Shown: piece by piece, positions 1-8,816 of the stretch
Layout of the letters: each line of letters begins with the position of its first letter
Position numbering within the stretch: position 1 is the first letter of the stretch
Assembly (NCBI GenBank): GCA_021839095.1
Contig: JAKCBU010000028.1
Coordinates: 1 to 8,816 of the forward strand
Reading direction: 5' to 3'
DNA: 8,816 nt
From: Pseudomonadota bacterium
GTDB lineage: Bacteria; Pseudomonadota; Gammaproteobacteria; Acidithiobacillales; Acidithiobacillaceae
The notes under the pieces: model-generated
Databases searched by the model: none
The model's input: the letters and a program-made list of their open reading frames with translations, nothing else
Told to the model about the DNA's origin: nothing
Made by a program: the position numbers and the translations under genes

Positions 1-987
1 TTCCGTTCCCGGCAAAAAACCGATCTCGTCACCCACCGGGACCGTCGCCCGGGTGATGATCACTTCCGAGTAGCGCTTCTGCTCGAAAATCTGATGGAGT
101 GCCGCCGCCAATGTCAGCAATGTCTTACCCGTGCCCGCGTGGCCGAGCAGCGTGACAAAATCGATATCCGGGTCCATCAACAGATTCAAGGCGAAATTCT
201 GCTCGAGGTTGCGCGCCACGATACCCCATACCGCATGGCGATCGCCCCGGTAATCGGTAATGCGCTCGATGATGGCATGTTCGGGATGCACCTCGCGGAC
301 AATCGCCGCGAAATCTTCGCTATCCCCTGCCTGGGCATTGAGCGCGATAAACTGGTTGGGGTGCCAGCGCTGAATGGCCGGACCACTGATTTTGTAGTAG
401 CTCCGACCGCCCTCCTGCCACGCGTCCAGATCGCGGCTGTGATGCGCCCAGAAATCCCCGCTGAGGGATTCCGCGCCAGTGTAGAGCAGGTCCACATCTT
501 CCAGGGCTCGATCATTCTGGTAATCCTCCACCCGAATGCCGAGAGTGCGCCCCTTGATCCGCAGATTGATGTCCTTGCTGACGAGAATCACGTCCCTATC
601 CGCATGGCGATTCTGCAAGGCCAGGGTGACGGCCAGGATTTCATTATCCGCCCTGCCGCTCGCCAGCTCCGCCGGCAAGATCTGCTGATGGGCCGCGGTC
701 TGAAAGTAAAGCCGTCCCTGCGCGTAGGGCAGCACCAACCCCTGGTCCAGGTCGGCGGTATCCGTCAACATCTCATCCAGATGGCGGCTCACCTGACGCA
801 CGTTGCGCGCCTGTTCAGTCAAGCCCTTTTTGTGTTGATCCAGTTCCTCCAGCACGACCATCGGCAACAGAATGTCGTGTTCCTGAAAGCGAAACAGGGC
901 CGATGGATCGTGCATCAGCACATTGGTGTCCAAGATGTAGAGACGCGCGCGTGCCCTGCTCGGGTCTGCCAAGACCGGCCGGCTCAT
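1..987 (-). CDS. PIN domain-PhoH family ATPase/RNase (3' end cut off by left window edge)
   Basis: The first 329 residues of the protein are visible; the rest lies beyond base 1. Residues about 15-150 form a PIN nuclease domain: LDTNVL (D20, N22), E47/E48, D114 in RADNEI and D139 in VSKDINLR, so the acidic metal-binding set looks intact. A linker follows, then the PhoH P-loop ATPase starts with Walker A GHAGTGKT at 282-289 and the family motif VPVGDEIGFLPG near 316-327. Full PIN-PhoH proteins are about 450-480 residues, so roughly 130 residues and Walker B are missing here only because of the window edge. Family knowledge links this architecture to RNA-directed ATPase/helicase and RNase activity in the cytoplasm; the exact substrate is unknown. 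The ATG at 987 overlaps the bcp stop as ATGA and has no clear Shine-Dalgarno of its own, so translation is probably coupled to bcp. It differs from the short E. coli PhoH, so I give no symbol. Confidence 0.95.
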   Translation of the reverse strand, partial: MSRPVLADPSRARARLYILDTNVLMHDPSALFRFQEHDILLPMVVLEELDQHKKGLTEQARNVRQVSRHLDEMLTDTADLDQGLVLPYAQGRLYFQTAAHQQILPAELASGRADNEILAVTLALQNRHADRDVILVSKDINLRIKGRTLGIRVEDYQNDRALEDVDLLYTGAESLSGDFWAHHSRDLDAWQEGGRSYYKISGPAIQRWHPNQFIALNAQAGDSEDFAAIVREVHPEHAIIERITDYRGDRHAVWGIVARNLEQNFALNLLMDPDIDFVTLLGHAGTGKTLLTLAAALHQIFEQKRYSEVIITRATVPVGDEIGFLPGTE

Positions 988-1463
988 GGCAGTTGCTTGA
1001 CGATTCGCAGCATGGCGGCGGCATGCCCGGCCGCCTTCACCTTGCGTTCGATGTAGGCAATTTTTCCTTCCCGATCCACTATGAAGGTGCTGCGCTCCAC
1101 GCCGATGCCGACCTTGCCGTACATGTTCTTCTCCTGGAGCACATCGAAGGCCTTGCAGAGTGTTTCGTCGGTATCGGCCAACAGCGGGAAGGGGAAATCA
1201 AACTTGCAGGCGAATTTTTCGTGGCTGGCCACGGTGTCCCGGGAAACTCCGAGAATCTCCGCGCCGGCTGCCTGAAATTCCGGGTAAAGCGCCGTGAACT
1301 CCCGCCCCTCGGTCGTGCAACCGGGTGTATCATCTTTGGGGTAGAAATACAGGACCACGATTTTTCCGCGCAGCGCATCGAGACTGACGACGGAAGGGCT
1401 CCCATACGCAGCGACACGAAACTGGGGTGCGGGTTGACCAACGGCAAGGGTTTCTGAGGACAT
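984..1463 (-). CDS. bcp: Thioredoxin-dependent peroxiredoxin, Bcp/PrxQ type
   Basis: This 159-residue cytoplasmic thiol peroxidase should reduce hydrogen peroxide and organic hydroperoxides using thioredoxin. The thioredoxin-like fold carries the peroxidatic motif YPKDDTPGCTTEG with Cys49. The resolving Cys found five residues downstream in E. coli Bcp is absent (Arg54 there). Cys86 in FACKF lies 37 residues after the peroxidatic Cys, matching the alternative PrxQ class such as Xylella PrxQ, so a Cys49-Cys86 disulfide is the likely intermediate; Cys103 is a further candidate. Arg124 in ERSTFIVD fits the conserved active-site arginine. The ATG at 1463 has a good Shine-Dalgarno, AGGAG, six bases upstream (plus-strand 1470-1474). 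It is the first gene of an operon with the PIN-PhoH gene (4-base overlap) and is divergent from a Fur-family regulator, which could plausibly control it. Confidence 0.96.
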   Translation of the reverse strand: MSSETLAVGQPAPQFRVAAYGSPSVVSLDALRGKIVVLYFYPKDDTPGCTTEGREFTALYPEFQAAGAEILGVSRDTVASHEKFACKFDFPFPLLADTDETLCKAFDVLQEKNMYGKVGIGVERSTFIVDREGKIAYIERKVKAAGHAAAMLRIVKQLP

Positions 1464-1490
1464 GAGGGACTCCTGAGTGGGACTGGATAA

Positions 1491-1520
1491 AATCTAGCGC
1501 GGCAGACAGGGCGCTGTCCA
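1491..1520 (-). promoter_or_regulatory. Candidate sigma70-type promoter for bcp-phoH
   Basis: Read on the minus strand, TGGACA (plus 1515-1520, 5 of 6 matches to the -35 consensus) is followed by an 18-base spacer and TAGATT (plus 1491-1496, 4 of 6 to the -10). The predicted start would leave a leader of about 20 bases carrying the AGGAG ribosome site of bcp. The match is moderate and made by eye; no other candidate in this gap looks better for bcp. Confidence 0.4.
1505..1518. promoter_or_regulatory. Small inverted repeat GACAG-GGCG-CTGTC, possible operator
   Basis: A perfect 5-base inverted repeat with a 4-base centre lies inside the spacer and -35 edge of the candidate bcp promoter, between bcp and the divergent Fur-family gene. 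Its position suits an operator for that regulator. It does not resemble the AT-rich Fur, Zur or PerR boxes of model bacteria, and a repeat this short can occur by chance in GC-rich DNA. Confidence 0.25.
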
Positions 1521-1579
1521 GGGAAGCGGCGCGCCGGCGTCACTTGCGCCCCGCCCGACTTCTGCTCTAGCATGACCGC

Positions 1580-2065
1580 ATGGCGCATCCATCTCACTTA
1601 CGGCCGCTCGCACCGGCGATTCCAGACGCTGAAGCAACGCAGCGCATCCGCGCTCTGGGACAACGGGTCACCCGCTTGCGGGTAGCGGTTTTCAAAACCC
1701 TGCTGGAAGCGGAACAACCCCTGAGCCACCTGGAAGTGCGGCAACGTCTGGAGACGTCCGCGACCGGCGCGATCGACCGGGTCAGTCTCTATCGCAACCT
1801 CGAATGGCTGGTGCAGGCGGGGCTCGCCCACCGCATCACTGCGGATGACCGGGTGTGGCGATTCAGTGCGCGGCACGAGGAAAGCACGGCACAGCACCCG
1901 CATTTTCACTGCATCTCCTGTGGACAGGTGTTTTGCCTGCCCGAAAGCCGCGTATCCGCGCCCCAGTTGCCCGCCGACTATTCCGTGATTGAAATGGAGT
2001 TCGTGGTCAACGGGGTCTGTGCCCACTGCGGCCGAGAACCCGCGAAGAAGCCCGCCGAACCCTGA
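1580..2065 (+). CDS. Fur-family transcriptional regulator
   Basis: This 161-residue protein has the two-part Fur layout: a winged helix at about 25-97 (RVTRLRVAVFKTL; recognition helix DRVSLYRNLEWLVQAGL at 66-82) and a metal-binding dimerisation domain at about 98-150. HPHFHCISCG gives H106, H108, C111 and C114; C147 and C150 in CAHC complete a four-Cys structural zinc site. The position that is usually the metal ligand Glu (five after C114) is Cys119, in VFCL, and the late histidine ligand of canonical Fur is not obvious (MEF around 139-141). The protein therefore belongs to a divergent Fur subgroup and cannot be named Fur, Zur or PerR. Its target is unknown; divergence from bcp hints at peroxide or metal stress. 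The ATG at 1580 is the first ATG after an in-frame stop at 1568. It lacks a Shine-Dalgarno, and a weak -10-like TAGCAT at 1568-1573 would put transcription start close to the ATG, so a leaderless mRNA is possible. Confidence 0.92.
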   Translation: MAHPSHLRPLAPAIPDAEATQRIRALGQRVTRLRVAVFKTLLEAEQPLSHLEVRQRLETSATGAIDRVSLYRNLEWLVQAGLAHRITADDRVWRFSARHEESTAQHPHFHCISCGQVFCLPESRVSAPQLPADYSVIEMEFVVNGVCAHCGREPAKKPAEP

Positions 2066-2102
2066 AGCGCTCCGGGTCTTGCGGGTTCATCCATCCGGTC
2101 CG

Positions 2103-5479
<3,377 letters not shown>

Positions 5480-5490
5480 GCGGATCCTGA

Positions 5491-8400
5491 TCACGGCGCG
5501 GCCGGCTCCCGGAGATTCGCCTGCGTCAGCGTTTCCGCCACCTGCACGGGTACTATGCGGGAGATGCCCGGTTCGGTCATCGTCACCCCAATCCACTGTT
5601 CGGCGACCTGCATGGTCAAGCTGCGATGGGTCACCAGCAAAAACTGGGTTTGCACCGCCATTTCCCGCACCAGGTGGCAGAAACGCCCCGCATTGGCATC
5701 ATCCAAGGGCGCGTCCACTTCGTCGAGCACGCAAAAGGGCGCCGGATTCAGACGGAACAAGGCGAACACCAGGGCGATGGCGGTGAGTGCCTTCTCGCCT
5801 CCGGAAAGCTGTTGCAATGTGGCGTTCCGCTTGCCCGGCGGCTGCGCGCGCAGCACAAGTCCGGCATCCAGTCCATCCTCACCCACCTGACGCAATTGCG
5901 CCTGACCTCCGTCGAAAAGTATGGCAAAGAGTTCCTGCAAGGCGTGATTCACCTGGTCGAGGGTATCGCGAAAGCGGGTGGAGGTTTCCTGATCCATCGC
6001 CGCCATGGCTTCTTCCAGGCTCCGCAGAGCCGACTCCACATCCGCCAATTGAACGAGCAAATGGTTGCGCCGTGCGTCCAACGCCTGCAACTCCTCCTCG
6101 GCGGCGAGATTCACATTACCCAGGCAGACTATATGCGCACCGATGCGGGCCAGGGCTTCCTCACAGCGGGTGGCGTCCGGACAAGGCCCAGGGTCGCCAC
6201 CCAAATCCTGGATGATTACCGCACTCTGCTGCCGTAGCTCCTCCAGACGCGCCTGCAGACCAGCCAATTGTTGTTCGGCGGCGGCCTTCGATTGTTGCAG
6301 AGCACGGTGCTGCGTCTCCAGATGGTGACGCTGGCGCTCTTGCTGGCGGACCTGTTCCTCCCCCGCTTGCGCCGCGGTCTGCAGTGCGACCAGCGCGGCG
6401 CTCTGCTGCGCCCGCGCGGCGGCGATGGCATCACGGGCGGCAACGATCTCTGGCAGGGCCGCCTGTAGCCGAAGCCGTTCTTCATCCCCTTGCGCGAGAA
6501 GAGCCGTAAGCTGTTCCCATTGCTGCCGCAAATCCGCCGCGCGGGCGGCGGCGGCCTCCGATTCCGCCTGCAGTCGCTGCTGTTGAAGATCCAACGACTG
6601 ACGCTCTTCCCGTAAACGTCCATAGCCGGCGCGCAGATCATCCATCCGGCGCCGGAGCGCATCGCCCAGGCGCCGCGCATCGAGCACCTCTTGGTCCAGT
6701 GCCTGCCATTCGGTCTCTCTGGCAAGCAGATCCTGCCGAAGTCCATGCAAACGGGTGTCCACTGCGTGGCGTTCGCTCGCGAGTCTTTGGGATTCCTTTA
6801 CGCTTTCCGCACGCCGCTGATCTTCCGCTTCTACCCGGCTGCGCAAACGCGCCAGGGCTTCCCGTTCCAGCGCATCCTGTCGATACAATGCCTGCCAGCG
6901 GACCTCTGCCGCCCTGGTGCGCTCCTCCAAGGACCGGTATCGCCGTTCCGCCTCCGTCAACACGGCCTGGGCCGATGCCGCCTGTGTCTGTGCCAGCGCC
7001 AGGGCTTCGCTATTTTCCTGCAATTCGCGACGGCACTGCAGAAGACTGGCACCGTCCTCGTGCTCAGGGAATACCATACCCGAGCGGTGCACCACCACAC
7101 CCTGCGGGGTGATCCAGGCTTCTCCCGCCCGAAGCTGCGCGCGCTGGTTGAGGGCGGCGGTTAAGTCCGGTGCCATACGCAGTCCCCAGAGCCAGTCGCT
7201 CAGCGCCACATCGAAGGCTTCCGGCCTCTCCACCGCATGCACCAGCGCATCTTCCGCCAAGGACGGAAGCGCTGCGGCGCATCTCCACAATACCGTGCCT
7301 CGCGCGACCACGGCCTCCTCGTCCACCACCGCAGCATGCAGCCGGCCGCGTAACACTTCCTCCACGGCACGTTCCCAGCCTGGCCGCACCTGAATTTGGT
7401 CCATCAGCCGAATATCCCCCGGAACATCTTTTTTCGCGGGTCGTTGCAGTCGTTGCAACAGGCTTTCCAAGGCGCTCTGGCGCGCCGCACGCTCCACCTG
7501 CCGCGCCTGCGCCGCGTCACGAGATTCCCGTGACTGGATGACATATCGCTGGACCGCTTCCAGGGCCGCGCGTTGCGTCTGATGTTCCGCCGCCGCTTTC
7601 CGCAAGGCGGTTTCCCCTTCCCGGCAGCGTGTCTCCAACGTTTCCAGTGCAATGCGTTCCGATGGGATTTCCGCGGACTGCAGTTGCAAACGGCGTTCGA
7701 TATCCCGCAAACGCGGCTCCATTTCCCGGATTTGGGCCGCCATCACGTCCCGCTGGCGGCGCATATCTGCCAAGCTGCGCTCCTGTCGCTGCCGCGCCTG
7801 ATCCTGTCGCTCCCAATCCCGCTCGGCCGATTGCCGTGCGCGACGGATATGTTCCTCCTCATCCATCAGCACCCGGCGGCGTTCGGCCAGCGCTTGAGCA
7901 CGCTGTTGCCGCTGCGTCTCGTGGTCGTCGTGTCGCGTCCGTTCGGCTTGTATGGTCTGTCGCTGGGCGCGTTGTTGCGCCAGTTGGCTCAGACATCGCT
8001 GGATCGCCTGCTGTTGTTCCCGATACCGATGCTCGACATCGCTCTGCCGCGCCTGGATGGCATAGAGTTCGCCCTGCATCGCCGTGATGGTCTCCTGGCC
8101 GCGCTGCCCCTCTTCACGTAGTTGGTCGAGGAGTCGCATCGCCGTGCTCAGACGATTTTCCTCCTGCTGAATTTTTTCCCGCAGGTCCGCGCACCGCATC
8201 GAGGCCCGCTGATGTTCCGCCGCGAGGGATTCCAGCCGGAGCACCAGACTCCACCACTGCCACTGACGCTCTTCCAGTCGCAGGGCGCGCAGTGTCCGGG
8301 CCGCCTGGGCCTGCCGCTGCAGGTGCTGCCACCGATCCTCCATTTCACCATGAATATCGTGCAGACGCTGCAGATGCTCCCGGGTCTCGGCGATGCGTTG

Positions 8401-8816
8401 CGCCGTCTCCCGGCGGCGCTCCTTGTAGCGGCTGATACCACCCGCCTCTTCGAGAATGGCGCGCAGGTCATCGGGGCGAGCCTCGATGATGCGCCCGATG
8501 GTGCCTTGTTCAACGATCGCATAAGCGTTACCACCCAGCCCGGTGCCGAGAAAGAGATCCCCCACATCCCGGCGCCGGCAGCGCGCGCCATTGATCCGGT
8601 AATGACCGTCCCCCTTCCGATCCAGGCTGCGTTTGATACTGATTTCGGCCACGCCGGCAAAGGCGCTGGACGCCGCTCCATCGCCATTGTCAAAGCGCAG
8701 TTCCACGGTCGCCACCGACGCGGCGGGACGGCGCCCGCCCCCGTTGGAAATCACATCGTTCAAAGTCCCTCCGCGCAATTGTCGAGCCGAAGACTCGCCC
8801 AGCACCCAAGATCGGA
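5491..8816 (-). CDS. smc: Chromosome segregation ATPase SMC (5' end cut off by right window edge)
   Basis: About 1107 residues are visible and the frame is open to the right edge. The visible start reads RSWVLGESSARQLRGG, the Q-loop region of the N-terminal head, so roughly 50-55 residues with Walker A lie outside; the GTG at 8805 is an internal valine, not a start. The order is: rest of the N-head with GTGLGGNAYAIVEQGTIG; a long Gln/Arg/Glu-rich coiled coil (plus about 8400-7440); a compact hinge (about 7420-7045, beginning LMDQIQVRPGWERAVEEVL); a return coiled coil (about 7040-6150); and a C-head with signature LSGGEK (5791-5808), Walker B VLDEVDAPLDD (around 5713-5730) and VTHRSLTMQVAEQW. 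SMC dimers with ScpAB load at origins and align chromosome arms. The hinge of about 125 residues is shorter than in Bacillus SMC but fits beta/gammaproteobacterial forms. The gene ends 11 bases from the HAD stop; no convincing terminator is visible. Confidence 0.96.
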   Translation of the reverse strand, partial: RSWVLGESSARQLRGGTLNDVISNGGGRRPAASVATVELRFDNGDGAASSAFAGVAEISIKRSLDRKGDGHYRINGARCRRRDVGDLFLGTGLGGNAYAIVEQGTIGRIIEARPDDLRAILEEAGGISRYKERRRETAQRIAETREHLQRLHDIHGEMEDRWQHLQRQAQAARTLRALRLEERQWQWWSLVLRLESLAAEHQRASMRCADLREKIQQEENRLSTAMRLLDQLREEGQRGQETITAMQGELYAIQARQSDVEHRYREQQQAIQRCLSQLAQQRAQRQTIQAERTRHDDHETQRQQRAQALAERRRVLMDEEEHIRRARQSAERDWERQDQARQRQERSLADMRRQRDVMAAQIREMEPRLRDIERRLQLQSAEIPSERIALETLETRCREGETALRKAAAEHQTQRAALEAVQRYVIQSRESRDAAQARQVERAARQSALESLLQRLQRPAKKDVPGDIRLMDQIQVRPGWERAVEEVLRGRLHAAVVDEEAVVARGTVLWRCAAALPSLAEDALVHAVERPEAFDVALSDWLWGLRMAPDLTAALNQRAQLRAGEAWITPQGVVVHRSGMVFPEHEDGASLLQCRRELQENSEALALAQTQAASAQAVLTEAERRYRSLEERTRAAEVRWQALYRQDALEREALARLRSRVEAEDQRRAESVKESQRLASERHAVDTRLHGLRQDLLARETEWQALDQEVLDARRLGDALRRRMDDLRAGYGRLREERQSLDLQQQRLQAESEAAAARAADLRQQWEQLTALLAQGDEERLRLQAALPEIVAARDAIAAARAQQSAALVALQTAAQAGEEQVRQQERQRHHLETQHRALQQSKAAAEQQLAGLQARLEELRQQSAVIIQDLGGDPGPCPDATRCEEALARIGAHIVCLGNVNLAAEEELQALDARRNHLLVQLADVESALRSLEEAMAAMDQETSTRFRDTLDQVNHALQELFAILFDGGQAQLRQVGEDGLDAGLVLRAQPPGKRNATLQQLSGGEKALTAIALVFALFRLNPAPFCVLDEVDAPLDDANAGRFCHLVREMAVQTQFLLVTHRSLTMQVAEQWIGVTMTEPGISRIVPVQVAETLTQANLREPAAP

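Noticed and set aside
94..1056. 320-codon plus-strand open frame opposite the PIN-PhoH gene
   Set aside because: It is a shadow of the real minus-strand gene, whose translation shows intact PIN and Walker A motifs; the plus frame has no recognisable domain.
1527..1536. 10-base palindrome CGGCGCGCCG between bcp and the Fur-family gene
   Set aside because: Purely GC and short, so easily expected by chance in this DNA; it does not align with a promoter element as the GACAG repeat does.
2036..2088. Inverted repeat GAACCCGC/GCGGGTTC near the convergent ends of the Fur-family gene and atpC, possible terminator
   Set aside because: The arms are 8 bases with a 37-base loop, the left arm lies in coding sequence, and no T tract follows on either side.
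5480..5490. Bidirectional terminator between the HAD gene and smc
   Set aside because: Only 11 bases separate the stops and I see no stem with a T run in or around the gap.
5626..6237. 203-codon plus-strand open frame inside smc, with other plus frames across 5555-8121
   Set aside because: These are antisense frames over the GC-rich smc coding sequence; their composition mirrors the smc codons and no family motif is visible.
8803..8805. GTG as a start codon for smc
   Set aside because: The frame continues upstream to the window edge with conserved head residues (RSW), so this is an internal valine of a truncated gene.

Overview
This window looks like chromosomal housekeeping DNA from a fairly GC-rich proteobacterium. 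The F-type ATP synthase epsilon subunit, NAD-dependent DNA ligase, MukB-independent SMC, Bcp/PrxQ peroxiredoxin and PIN-PhoH protein all have a gamma/betaproteobacterial flavour. An Acidithiobacillus-like lineage is my guess, but the sequence alone does not prove it. I see no mobile element, tRNA, rRNA, CRISPR array or phage gene. Coding density is very high: seven genes fill nearly everything, and the longest gaps are about 116 and 150 bases.

Layout from left to right: (1) a minus-strand pair, bcp followed by a PIN-PhoH ATPase gene that runs off the left edge; the two overlap by ATGA. (2) A divergent Fur-family regulator on the plus strand, sharing a 116-base intergenic region with bcp. That region holds a plausible bcp promoter with a small inverted repeat inside it. 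(3) A minus-strand pair, ligA followed by atpC, again overlapping by ATGA and ending 37 bases from the converging regulator gene. (4) A plus-strand HAD-IB phosphatase gene, divergent from ligA, with a consensus extended -10 promoter. (5) smc on the minus strand, converging on the HAD gene with an 11-base gap and cut off at the right edge just before the Walker A region.

Two contextual features stand out. In many gammaproteobacteria smc is followed by zipA and then ligA; here a HAD phosphatase in the opposite orientation occupies the zipA slot. The ATP synthase epsilon gene, normally the last gene of the atp operon after atpD, is instead coupled to ligA. It also has an extra C-terminal tail and a changed nucleotide-binding motif. 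The bcp/regulator pair suggests, but does not prove, peroxide- or metal-linked control of the peroxiredoxin. I did not find evidence for an entirely new multi-gene system.
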